Source: Faecalitalea cylindroides ATCC 27803 (GTDB lineage Bacteria; Bacillota_I; Bacilli_A; Erysipelotrichales; Erysipelotrichaceae). Taken from it: a stretch of 64,000 bases of DNA. This document shows positions 47,261 through 55,952 of this stretch, one piece after another; the first letter of the stretch is position 1; every line of letters begins with the position of its first letter. Both the position numbers and the translations under genes were made by a program. Below the pieces are notes generated by a model. It searched no databases. It was not told the DNA's origin and saw only the letters and a program-made list of their open reading frames with translations. Location of the stretch: the NCBI RefSeq assembly GCF_000469305.1, contig NZ_KI270964.1, positions 907 through 64,906 on the forward strand, given 5' to 3'.

Positions 47261-48541
47261 TTATTTTATATCATGAACATAAATATTATTCACACGATCC
47301 GGTCCCACAGAAATCATAGAAACTCGAACATTTGTGAATTCTTCAATAAATTTAATGTAATCCAGACATTCTTTTGGAAGTTCGTCAACACTAGACATCT
47401 TAGAAATGTCTTCCTTCCAACCTTTAAATTCTTTATAAACAGGTTTCGCTTTCGCAACATCTGCCTGATCACTTGGAATATAATCATAGACTTTTCCATC
47501 AATTTCATATCCAGTGCAAACTTTCAGCGTATCCAAACCCGAAAGAACATCAATTTTTGTCAATACGATATCTGTTAAACCATTTAACATGGCAGCATGT
47601 TTTACAACCAATAGATCTAACCATCCACAGCGACGAGGACGTCCTGTTGTTGCTCCAAATTCAAAACCATGTTCACGGATCCAAGCTCCCTGTTCATCTA
47701 ATAATTCAGTTACAAATGGACCTTCTCCAACACGTGTTGAATAAGCTTTAACAACACCGACAATCGTTTGTAAACGACTTGGTGCTACACCTGCTCCGGT
47801 CGTTACACCTGCACTGGTTGGTGAACTGGAAGTTACAAATGGATATGTTCCATAATTGATATCCAACATACAAGCCTGTGCTCCCTCGAATAAAACTGTT
47901 TTATCTTCATCAAGAGCTTTATTGACCAAGCTTGTCGTTTCTTTGATCATTGGTACGATGCGATCATGAATTTTTTCAAAGTCAGCAACCATTGAATCAT
48001 AATCCATAGGCTCTGCACCATATACCGCAGTAAATAACTTATTTTTAAAATCTAAACACTCTTTTAAACGCACTTTAAATGTTTCAAAATTAATAAATTC
48101 ATGGAAACGAATTCCACGACGTGCATACTTATCTGCATAACAAGGACCAATTCCTCGTTTAGTCGTTCCAATCTTACTGTTGGCAGCCTCTTCTTCAAGT
48201 TGATCTTGATAACGATGATATGGCATTAACATTTGTGCTCTATCGCTGATTACGATATGATCACACTTTAATCCACCTTCTTCAAGATGCTGCATCTCTT
48301 CTAATAGAACAAATGGGTTACAAACAACACCTGGTCCAATTACACAAGTTGCTTCTTCATGAAGAACGCCACTTGGCAATAGATGCAACACATACTTCTT
48401 GCCGTTTACGATAACCGTATGACCTGCGTTATCTCCACCTTGGAAACGGACAATCATATCTGCTTTTTCTGCTAATACATCGACGATTTTTCCTTTACCC
48501 TCATCGCCCCATTGGGTTCCAACTACTACTTGGCTAGACAT
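47261..48541 (-). CDS. purA: Adenylosuccinate synthetase
   Basis: PurA condenses IMP and aspartate with GTP in AMP synthesis. The 426-residue protein begins VVVGTQWGDEGKGKIVDVL with the GTP P-loop, has FQGGDNAGHTV, the IMP-binding TKRGIGPCYADKYARRGIR and the C-terminal TTGRPRRCGWLD motif. It has an AAAGGAGG ribosome site and its own promoter and terminator. Confidence 0.98.
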   Translation of the reverse strand: MSSQVVVGTQWGDEGKGKIVDVLAEKADMIVRFQGGDNAGHTVIVNGKKYVLHLLPSGVLHEEATCVIGPGVVCNPFVLLEEMQHLEEGGLKCDHIVISDRAQMLMPYHRYQDQLEEEAANSKIGTTKRGIGPCYADKYARRGIRFHEFINFETFKVRLKECLDFKNKLFTAVYGAEPMDYDSMVADFEKIHDRIVPMIKETTSLVNKALDEDKTVLFEGAQACMLDINYGTYPFVTSSSPTSAGVTTGAGVAPSRLQTIVGVVKAYSTRVGEGPFVTELLDEQGAWIREHGFEFGATTGRPRRCGWLDLLVVKHAAMLNGLTDIVLTKIDVLSGLDTLKVCTGYEIDGKVYDYIPSDQADVAKAKPVYKEFKGWKEDISKMSSVDELPKECLDYIKFIEEFTNVRVSMISVGPDRVNNIYVHDIK

Positions 48542-48581
48542 ATGAGCCTCCTTTAAATGTGTCTAGAAACACAACACCTAG

Positions 48582-48610
48582 ATTATAAATAATAAGTTTT
48601 TATAAGTCAA
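48582..48610 (-). promoter_or_regulatory. Promoter of purA
   Basis: TTGACT (48605-48610) and TATAAT (48582-48587) are spaced 17 bp on the minus strand. A small hairpin (GTGT/ACAC) lies in the 35-nt leader; I see no purine riboswitch there. Confidence 0.78.
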
Positions 48611-48684
48611 TTTATAGACCAATTTTCTCTCATGTATTTACAATTTGTTCCATTTTGTTACAAAAGCTTTAATTCATTTGAAAT

Positions 48685-48720
48685 AAAAAAAGACGAAGTG
48701 TTATCTTGTAACATTTCGTC
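48685..48720 (-). terminator. Intrinsic terminator of the tRNA-Trp gene
   Basis: GACGAAGTGTTA (48692-48703) pairs with TAACATTTCGTC (48709-48720), with one mismatch, followed by a T-run on the minus strand. Confidence 0.85.
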
Positions 48721-48731
48721 ATAATTACTAC

Positions 48732-48806
48732 TGGCAGGGGCAGTAGGAGTCGAACCCACATCAACGGTTTTGGAGACCGCTATCTTAACCATTGGACGAT
48801 GCCCCT
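48732..48806 (-). tRNA. trnW: tRNA-Trp (anticodon CCA)
   Basis: The minus strand folds into a cloverleaf: acceptor AGGGGCA/TGCCCCT, anticodon stem GCGGT/ACCGT with loop CTCCAAA and anticodon CCA, T-arm GTGGG TTCGACT CCTAC, discriminator G and an encoded CCA end (75 nt with CCA). It is the only tRNA in the window and stands alone between purA and the deacetylase gene. Confidence 0.97.
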
Positions 48807-48818
48807 AAGTGCTTGTTT

Positions 48819-48847
48819 ATTCTAGCATAGAATAGATTATGTTTCAA
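48819..48847 (-). promoter_or_regulatory. Promoter of tRNA-Trp
   Basis: TTGAAA (48842-48847) and TAGAAT (48819-48824) are spaced 17 bp on the minus strand, placing the start a few bases before the mature 5' end. Confidence 0.75.
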
Positions 48848-48885
48848 TCCTAAATTTGAAAAAGTCATAAACAAGCCTCCTTAGT

Positions 48886-50001
48886 TTAATACGTGATAAC
48901 ATTTTTATCGTATACATTCCCTAGCATATCCTGTTTATTAGCTGGAATCACAATTGTATTAGGATCACCATCAGATATATACTTCGTTGTTTCCAATGTA
49001 GTAAAATTCATTTCTATATCAAAATCTTGACCATTATTATCATAAGCTCGGATACGTTTAATAAAAGCTGGATTAAATTGATTACTATAAGGAGAATAAT
49101 CCGCCTCCCAAGCTACCTGTAACATCGATTGAGTTGTATATTGTTTGCCTTTATATAGTCCACTTTGAATATATGGTATCATTTCGTGATCATAACTATA
49201 TGGTGAACCAAAAGGTAAAGCAACGATATTCACATATTGTCCAGGAATGATTTCGTCCAACATAGCATAAACACTTCCAACTTCCTGCTGTGCTATCTGC
49301 CCATCTGTCGTAGTAAAATCAACATGTGAATAAGTATGATTGCCCACATCATATCCATTTTCAACTAACCATTTTATAATCTGTTCATTATATTCAGGTT
49401 GTCTAAATAGACCTCCATTTACAAAAAATGTAGCGGTTACATTAAAGTCAGGATATTTCTTTTTGAAACTTTCTAAGATTCCGACCGCACAATTGGGATC
49501 TATATTAATATTTCCTTCTTTATCCGTTCCTGTGACCAAAATATTGTTTTCTAATCCATCATCAAAAGTAAGACAGATAGGACTTTTACCTGCTTCTACA
49601 TCTATATTTCCATTTATATAGTCATTGAGTCGTATCATACGATAGCCATTATCATAATAGAATTGTAAATCTTGACGAAAAGCTTCGGCTGTTCTTTGAT
49701 ATCCGTCTACATCTACATTTCCGCCAACATAACCTGTTTCATTACTCGGTATATTATGGATGCCATGATACATCATAACTGGAACATCCCCTAATTCATC
49801 GACTACATATTTTGTGTAATCTTCTTTGGATAATTTATTTTCCTTTTTTGATTCCTGCTTCTCCCCAACTTTTTGTTCACTTACAAATAAAGTATCCACA
49901 ATCATAAATACTACCTTTACAAACACACCTAAGATCAATAGAAAAGCACATAATAATATTAATAGATTTCTTCTTTGTTTCTTTCTGTTTATTTTTGCCA
50001 T
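48886..50001 (-). CDS. Membrane-anchored polysaccharide deacetylase (NodB domain)
   Basis: The 371-residue protein has a basic N-terminus, one membrane helix (about 13-36) and an extracellular NodB-type carbohydrate esterase 4 domain: ICLTFDDGLENN holds the catalytic Asp and metal Asp, HTYSHVDF holds the two metal-binding His residues, and PFGSPYSY is motif 3. It probably deacetylates a wall polymer such as peptidoglycan or a capsule. There is no Shine-Dalgarno before ATG 50001; an extended -10 box ends six bases before it. Confidence 0.9.
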   Translation of the reverse strand: MAKINRKKQRRNLLILLCAFLLILGVFVKVVFMIVDTLFVSEQKVGEKQESKKENKLSKEDYTKYVVDELGDVPVMMYHGIHNIPSNETGYVGGNVDVDGYQRTAEAFRQDLQFYYDNGYRMIRLNDYINGNIDVEAGKSPICLTFDDGLENNILVTGTDKEGNINIDPNCAVGILESFKKKYPDFNVTATFFVNGGLFRQPEYNEQIIKWLVENGYDVGNHTYSHVDFTTTDGQIAQQEVGSVYAMLDEIIPGQYVNIVALPFGSPYSYDHEMIPYIQSGLYKGKQYTTQSMLQVAWEADYSPYSNQFNPAFIKRIRAYDNNGQDFDIEMNFTTLETTKYISDGDPNTIVIPANKQDMLGNVYDKNVITY

Positions 50002-50007
50002 ATAAGT

Positions 50008-50016
50008 ATTTTATCA
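50008..50016 (-). promoter_or_regulatory. Extended -10 of deacetylase gene, predicted leaderless
   Basis: On the minus strand TGATAAAAT gives an extended -10 (TAAAAT at 50008-50013), followed by exactly six bases and ATG 50001. It lies directly after the rseP terminator tail. Confidence 0.55.
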
Positions 50017-50022
50017 CAACAA

Positions 50023-50055
50023 GTAAAAAAAAGTAGGCATAATTACATACCTACT
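50023..50055 (-). terminator. Intrinsic terminator of the uppS-cdsA-rseP operon
   Basis: AGTAGGCAT (50032-50040) and ATACCTACT (50047-50055) pair with one G-U; T-run follows on the minus strand. The rseP stop is in the loop. Confidence 0.75.
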
Positions 50056-51116
50056 AATCTTAAAATATCATTGTATGTTGCAAAGATCATCAATCCTAGT
50101 AAAAGAACAAAACTAATCATAATAACATTCTCAACCAAAGCTGTATTGATCTTTCGTCTAAGTATCTTTTCAATCAACAAGACCAATACTCGACCACCAT
50201 CCAGTGCTGGTATAGGAATCAAGTTAAAGATACCAACATTCACTGAAATCAAGCCGACCAAAGAAAGATATGCATTTAATCCCAGCTCAGCTGTTCTAGC
50301 AGTAACATTCAAAATTCCCACTGGCCCAGATAATTGATCTAAAGCTTGTCCAGATAACAGAAGCCCAAGAGATTGGTAAATTTCAACAGTTGAATCCCAT
50401 AGATCCTTCGTACCTTCCACAAAAGACATGTACCAAGGAATTGGTTCTAAATAGGCTGCAACAATATAGCCCAAAGTATACCCTTGCGATTCTTTATCAT
50501 ATTCCGGTGTAATCGTCGTCTCAAATTCCTGCCCATCACGTGAAACGGTTATTTCCAATGTATCGTGATGCAACTGTACGAATTTTAACAAGTCATACTG
50601 TGTTTCTGGTTTGATTTCTTCACCATCGGCTCTAGCGCTTATAATTTTATCATCTTTTTGCAAGCCTGCCTCACTTGCTGGCGAATTCTCGATTACTTCA
50701 TATACAACTGGTAACGGATCCGATTGTCGATATCCATTTGCCAATGAGATGCCAATAAAAATGACCCAAGCCAATAAAAAGTTCATTATAACACCAGCCA
50801 ACATAACCAGAACTTTCTGATATGTTGGTTTAGAAATTAATTTACGATTTTCAGGAACTTCTTTTAACCATTCTGTTTCATCATCTTGTGATCCGTCTTC
50901 TTCTCCTGCCATTAACACATAGCCTCCAAAAGGGATAGCACGAATGGAATACGTAGTCTCTTTCCCTTTCTTCTGATAAAGTACAGGACCCATTCCCAGA
51001 GAAAACTCATGACAGTAAACACCAAAATGTTTTGCGACAAGCATATGTCCCAGTTCATGCACTACTATAATTACACTCAATAATACGATAAATGCAATGA
51101 TACCGAGTATACTCAT
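50043..51116 (-). CDS. rseP: Site-2 intramembrane zinc metalloprotease RseP/RasP
   Basis: The protease cleaves membrane anchors, such as anti-sigma factors and leftover signal peptides. The zinc site is VVHELGHMLVA (residues about 17-27) plus the downstream NLIPIPALDGGRV in a later helix. A PDZ domain (about 125-200, NSPASEAGLQKDDKII) lies between. 357 residues with four membrane segments. It follows cdsA by 12 bp; dxr, usually between them in Bacillus, is absent. Confidence 0.95.
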   Translation of the reverse strand: MSILGIIAFIVLLSVIIVVHELGHMLVAKHFGVYCHEFSLGMGPVLYQKKGKETTYSIRAIPFGGYVLMAGEEDGSQDDETEWLKEVPENRKLISKPTYQKVLVMLAGVIMNFLLAWVIFIGISLANGYRQSDPLPVVYEVIENSPASEAGLQKDDKIISARADGEEIKPETQYDLLKFVQLHHDTLEITVSRDGQEFETTITPEYDKESQGYTLGYIVAAYLEPIPWYMSFVEGTKDLWDSTVEIYQSLGLLLSGQALDQLSGPVGILNVTARTAELGLNAYLSLVGLISVNVGIFNLIPIPALDGGRVLVLLIEKILRRKINTALVENVIMISFVLLLGLMIFATYNDILRLVGM

Positions 51117-51128
51117 TTCATCAACTCC

Positions 51129-51899
51129 TTATACGATCAACAATACATGTAAGATTCCAAACAATAAAATATTCATCATCAAAGAATCGACTCGATCCAA
51201 TACACCTCCATGACCTGGAAGTAGATTTGAAAAGTCTTTTACTTTATTGCTTCGCTTAATTGCGCTAAAACACAAGTCTCCTAATTCCGCTACAACTGGA
51301 CATAGACAGCATAATAATGTATTTAAATAACCATTCAATGAATCCGCATATAGGAAACTTACTATTAAGCTTAACAGAAATCCAAAAACAATTCCACCAA
51401 AAAAGCCTTCCCAGCTCTTCTTTGGAGAAATTCTTGGGTTCATCTTATGCTTGCCAAAATAGCTTCCAACAAACCAAGCACCTGTATCAGAACCATATGT
51501 TGCAAATACAATGGTCCAAAGATACATATGCTCAGCCACCAAGTATCCAATAGCATGATAGATCAAAGAAAATAAGATAAAATACGTTAAGCAGTAATAG
51601 CTATCCGGCAACGAAAAATTCTCAACAAATACCGGAAGGGCAAAGAAGAAACACACCCCTAAAGCATAAATAATATATGTATAATGTTCAGGGATAAAGC
51701 GTGTTAAGATCACTAAGACAACCGTAAGTGGGTATACATATACCGGCCATGAATTAAAATCACGTCGAACATGCATCCATTCAAAAGCCGTTGACAACAA
51801 GATGAATAGAGCCAATAGCTCAAGCAACCAGCCTCCAAAGGCAACTGGCAAGGCGACAACCAAGATGATGGCTAATGCAGTCATTACTCGAGTCTTCAT
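51129..51899 (-). CDS. cdsA: Phosphatidate cytidylyltransferase
   Basis: CdsA makes CDP-diacylglycerol, the precursor of all membrane phospholipids. The 256-residue protein has seven to eight hydrophobic segments and the C-terminal signature AIKRSNKVKDFSNLLPGHGGVLDRVDSL (positions about 212-240, split across the family S-x-x-KR-x4-KD motif). It overlaps uppS by 4 bp. Confidence 0.95.
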   Translation of the reverse strand: MKTRVMTALAIILVVALPVAFGGWLLELLALFILLSTAFEWMHVRRDFNSWPVYVYPLTVVLVILTRFIPEHYTYIIYALGVCFFFALPVFVENFSLPDSYYCLTYFILFSLIYHAIGYLVAEHMYLWTIVFATYGSDTGAWFVGSYFGKHKMNPRISPKKSWEGFFGGIVFGFLLSLIVSFLYADSLNGYLNTLLCCLCPVVAELGDLCFSAIKRSNKVKDFSNLLPGHGGVLDRVDSLMMNILLFGILHVLLIV

Positions 51900-52594
51900 T
51901 TTGTCAACCCTCCAAATCTACGATCCCTGTGCTTAAATTCTTCAATGCACTTGACCAACTCTTCTTTATTGAAGTCTGGCCAGGCAACAGGTGTAAAGAT
52001 CAATTCCGAATATGCAAGTTGCCATAATAAGAAATTTGAGATCCTAACTTCACCACTTGTACGAATCATTAAATCTATATCTTCTGGAACGAATAAATAT
52101 TGACTAAAATCTTCCTCTGTTAGATCATTTTTTCTTCCATTTTTTACTTCATCCGCATATTTTTGTATGCCTAACAATATTTCTCTTCTTGAACCATAGT
52201 TGATTGCAAGACAAAGTTCTAATCCAGTATTATGTGATGTATCATTCACAGCACGATTTATCACTTTTTGTGTATCTGAAGGGAATCTTTCTAACTCACC
52301 GGCAAAAGTAACGCGAATATTTTTTTCCATTAGTTCCCTGATATATTTATTAAAGAACAGGCCTGGTAATTTACATAAATATCCGACTTCATCTTCCGGA
52401 CGTTTCCAGTTTTCCGTCGAAAAAGCATATAGGATCAGTTTTTTTACACCTAATTCATTTGCCGCCAAAGCCACAGTTCGAATCGTATCCGCACCTTGTT
52501 TATGACCTGCTGTTCTTGGCAATCCTCTTTGTTTTGCCCATCTTCCATTGCCATCCATAATGATTGCAATAGTTTGAGGAATATTGTCGTTCAT
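51896..52594 (-). CDS. uppS: Undecaprenyl diphosphate synthase
   Basis: UppS extends farnesyl diphosphate to the C55 lipid carrier for wall synthesis. The family start IAIIMDGNGRWAKQRGLPR with the catalytic Asp is at residue 9, YAFSTENWKRP and the terminal RTSGEVRISNFLLWQLAYSEL motif are present. 232 residues is slightly short but complete. It begins after the frr terminator. Confidence 0.96.
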   Translation of the reverse strand: MNDNIPQTIAIIMDGNGRWAKQRGLPRTAGHKQGADTIRTVALAANELGVKKLILYAFSTENWKRPEDEVGYLCKLPGLFFNKYIRELMEKNIRVTFAGELERFPSDTQKVINRAVNDTSHNTGLELCLAINYGSRREILLGIQKYADEVKNGRKNDLTEEDFSQYLFVPEDIDLMIRTSGEVRISNFLLWQLAYSELIFTPVAWPDFNKEELVKCIEEFKHRDRRFGGLTK

Positions 52595-52611
52595 CTAAAA
52601 AGCTCCCTTCT

Positions 52612-52638
52612 TAAAAAAACCCAATCAAGATTGGGTTT
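52612..52638 (-). terminator. Intrinsic terminator after frr
   Basis: AAACCCAATC (52617-52626) pairs with GATTGGGTTT (52629-52638); T-run follows on the minus strand. It overlaps the frr stop codon and separates frr from uppS. Confidence 0.82.
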
Positions 52639-53182
52639 AGACATTCAAGATTTCTTTTTTCTTTTCATTTACGATTTGTTCAACTTGTTTGATATAATCG
52701 TCAGTTAATTTCTGTGAATCTTCCAATTCAGCCTTACGATCATCTTCCGTTAATTCTTTATTTTTCTTTGTAGCGTCGTTAGCATCACGGCGAATGTTAC
52801 GAATCGCAACTTTAGCTTCTTCACCATATTTCTGTGCATCTTTTGCCAACTGTTCACGACGCTCTTGTGTTAATTGAGGAACTAGAATACGAATAACATC
52901 CGCTTCTACCTGTGGATTTAATCCAAGATTTGCCGCCTGAATCGCATGCCCTACAGATTTGATAATACTGCGATCATAAGGTTTTACGACCAATTGTGTT
53001 CCTTCTACAACTTGAATAGAAGATAACTGATTAATTGGCATCATAGATCCATAATAGTCAACTTGAACACGTTCTAAGATTTGTGAACTTGCACGTCCTG
53101 TACGAATCGTTTTTAAATTACTTTCTAAGTTTTCAATAGCCTTTAACATTCTTTCTTCAGCTTTAATTAAATTATCACTCAT
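52637..53182 (-). CDS. frr: Ribosome recycling factor
   Basis: Frr splits post-termination ribosomes with EF-G. The 181-residue protein shows the family TGRASSQILERVQVDYYGS motif (about 31-50), the KPYDR segment and the helical C-terminus ending NEKKKEILNV. It follows pyrH by 21 bp in the usual rpsB-tsf-pyrH-frr order. Confidence 0.97.
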   Translation of the reverse strand: MSDNLIKAEERMLKAIENLESNLKTIRTGRASSQILERVQVDYYGSMMPINQLSSIQVVEGTQLVVKPYDRSIIKSVGHAIQAANLGLNPQVEADVIRILVPQLTQERREQLAKDAQKYGEEAKVAIRNIRRDANDATKKNKELTEDDRKAELEDSQKLTDDYIKQVEQIVNEKKKEILNV

Positions 53183-53203
53183 TTTAAATCTCCTGTTCTA
53201 AAA

Positions 53204-53959
<756 letters not shown>

Positions 53960-53984
53960 TTATCTGAAAAAAAGATTGACTCAA

Positions 53985-54010
53985 TAAAAAAAGGGTTATG
54001 ATTAACCCTT
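53985..54010 (-). terminator. Intrinsic terminator after tsf
   Basis: AAGGGTT (53991-53997) and AACCCTT (54004-54010) form a stem with T-run on the minus strand, overlapping the tsf stop. Confidence 0.75.
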
Positions 54011-54889
54011 GATTTGTGACATTACTTCTTCAGCAAAGTTTTCTTCGCGTTTTTCAATACCTTCACCAGTTTGGTAACGTACGAAAGATACTAGTTCAAC
54101 TTTGTTGTCTTTTAAGAAATTAGCAACTTTCATCTTAGGATCCAAGAAGAATTCCTGATCTAATAAGCACTGATCTTTGAAGTGTTTGTCAACTTTTCCT
54201 TTTAAGATACCCTGAAGAACTTTTTCTGGTTTTCCAGCCATCTTAGGATCAGCTTTCATCATCTGCAACTGTAGTTCACGTTCATGTTCAACTACATCAC
54301 CTGGAATATCACTCTGAGATACATAAGTAGGAGCCATAGAAGCAACCTGCATTGCGATATTTTTAGCAACAGTTTCGTTTGTTTCACCTTTTAATACAGC
54401 AAGTGCAGAAATTTTTCCACCCATGTGCATATAGCTTCCGAAGAATTCATCATCTGCTTTTTCAACTACAGAAACACGACGGAAAGTGATTTTTTCTCCG
54501 ATTGTCGCTGTAGCATTTGTGATCAAATCAGCGATTGTTCCTTCTGGAGTAGATGTTGTAAGAACTGCATCTACGTCAGCAGCCTTAGTATCCAAAATAG
54601 CATTCTGGATTACATCTAATAAATGTAAAAATTGTTCGTTTTTCGCAACAAAGTCTGTTTCAGAGTTAACTTCAAACAAGATACCTGTATTTCCTTTTGT
54701 TGCAACACGAGTTAAACCTTCAGCAGCGATACGACCTTCTTTTTTAGCAGCCTTGCTGATACCTTTTTCACGAAGCCAGTCAACAGCTTTTGCCATGTCT
54801 CCGTCACATTCAGTCAAAGCTTTTTTACAGTCCATCATCCCCGCACCAGTTTTTTCACGTAATTCTTTAACTTGAGATGCAGTAATCAT
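54002..54889 (-). CDS. tsf: Elongation factor Ts
   Basis: EF-Ts exchanges GDP for GTP on EF-Tu. The N-terminal signature VKELREKTGAGMMDCKKALTE, NSETDFVAKNEQF (about 75) and the C-terminal QTGEGIEKREENFAEEV segment are typical. 295 residues is normal. It follows rpsB by 23 bp in one operon. Confidence 0.97.
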   Translation of the reverse strand: MITASQVKELREKTGAGMMDCKKALTECDGDMAKAVDWLREKGISKAAKKEGRIAAEGLTRVATKGNTGILFEVNSETDFVAKNEQFLHLLDVIQNAILDTKAADVDAVLTTSTPEGTIADLITNATATIGEKITFRRVSVVEKADDEFFGSYMHMGGKISALAVLKGETNETVAKNIAMQVASMAPTYVSQSDIPGDVVEHERELQLQMMKADPKMAGKPEKVLQGILKGKVDKHFKDQCLLDQEFFLDPKMKVANFLKDNKVELVSFVRYQTGEGIEKREENFAEEVMSQIKG

Positions 54890-54912
54890 TTTCTTTTCCT
54901 CCTATGATTTTT

Positions 54913-55803
54913 TTATTCAGCTGGTTTTTCAGCTGGTTTTTCTTCTTCTTTTGCAGGTTTGTTGAAACGACGGTTTTTACGTTCGAAGTTACGTTTACGA
55001 CGTTCTTCATTACGCTGACGACGACGTCTTTCATTTTCAGCAATCTGCTGTTCAACATTTTTGATAACGTCTTCCATTGTTACGTCATCTTCTGTTTCAT
55101 CCAAATAAGCAAGTTCTAACAATCCGCTCTTAGCATCAACGATAGCATCAGCCAACAATGTGATAACTAATTTAACTGAACGATTTGCATCATCGTTAGA
55201 AGCGATTGGATAATCTGCATCATCTGGGTCACAGTTTGTATCCAACATTGCGAATACTGGGATACCAAGTTTTTTAGCTTCCGCGATTGCGTTGTGTTCT
55301 TCTTTAGGGTCAACTACAACGATAGCATCTGGAAGTTTCTTCATTTCTTTGATACCACCTAAACTTGATTCAAGTTTAGCTTTTTCTTTACGCAAGTTAG
55401 CTTGTTCTTTTTTAGTATATACTTCGATTTTTCCGCTAGCTTCCATTTCTTCAATTTCAACTAGACGTTTAACACGTTTCTGGATCGTACGGAAGTTTGT
55501 TAATAAACCACCTAACCAACGTTTGTTAACGTAGAATGATCCTGAACGTAAAGCCTGTTCTTCGATAGTGTCTGCAGCCTGTTTTTTAGTTCCAACGAAT
55601 AATACTTTTCCGCCTTCTTCGCTAATACGTTTTAATTCCTGGTAAGCTGCTTCGATCTGAGCCTGAGTTTTGTTCAGATCCACGATGTAAACCCCGTTAC
55701 GGCTTGTGTAGATGTATGGTTTCATCTTAGGGTTCCAACGGCGAGTCTGATGTCCGAAATGTACACCATTCTCTAACATTTTTCTCATTGATACAATTGA
55801 CAT
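54913..55803 (-). CDS. rpsB: 30S ribosomal protein S2 with Arg-rich C-terminal extension
   Basis: The core (1-235) is standard S2: SMRKMLENGVHFGHQTRRWNP, IVDLNKTQ, and the GIPVFAMLDTNCDPDDADYPI and NDDANRSVKLV motifs. After about residue 240 the protein has an unusual tail of roughly 50 residues, first Arg-rich (RRRQRNEERRKRNFER) and then Lys/Pro/Glu-rich (EEEKPAEKPAE). Most S2 proteins end near 240-260. GGAAGG site before ATG 55803; leader and promoter lie upstream. Confidence 0.97.
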   Translation of the reverse strand: MSIVSMRKMLENGVHFGHQTRRWNPKMKPYIYTSRNGVYIVDLNKTQAQIEAAYQELKRISEEGGKVLFVGTKKQAADTIEEQALRSGSFYVNKRWLGGLLTNFRTIQKRVKRLVEIEEMEASGKIEVYTKKEQANLRKEKAKLESSLGGIKEMKKLPDAIVVVDPKEEHNAIAEAKKLGIPVFAMLDTNCDPDDADYPIASNDDANRSVKLVITLLADAIVDAKSGLLELAYLDETEDDVTMEDVIKNVEQQIAENERRRRQRNEERRKRNFERKNRRFNKPAKEEEKPAEKPAE

Positions 55804-55912
55804 AATAGTCCTTCCTTTCCGTTACTCCTCCACCATTTCAAACGAATGCAACATCTTTGATGCACGGGCAAACGAATCCATGATGTGTGTATTCGCGCAT
55901 TTTCGCGCTACT
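55804..55912 (-). promoter_or_regulatory. Structured rpsB leader, S2 autoregulatory candidate
   Basis: The roughly 110-nt leader has a GCGC/GCGC hairpin near its 5' end, two direct ATTCGTTTG copies flanking a GCATC/GATG hairpin, and a possible long-range CATCAT/ATGGTG helix that closes them. A second GGTGGAGGAG purine tract lies about 24 bases before the ATG, in addition to the used GGAAGG. This layout suggests binding by excess S2, but no probe was made. Confidence 0.5.
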
Positions 55913-55914
55913 AG

Positions 55915-55943
55915 ATTATAACAAGTCAATATCGACTATTCAA
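55915..55943 (-). promoter_or_regulatory. Promoter of the rpsB-tsf operon
   Basis: TTGAAT (55938-55943) and TATAAT (55915-55920) are spaced 17 bp on the minus strand. Confidence 0.8.
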
Positions 55944-55952
55944 GTAAAAATA

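Noticed and set aside
48542-48610. Purine riboswitch before purA
   Set aside because: The leader is only about 35 nt with one short hairpin; there is no room for an aptamer.
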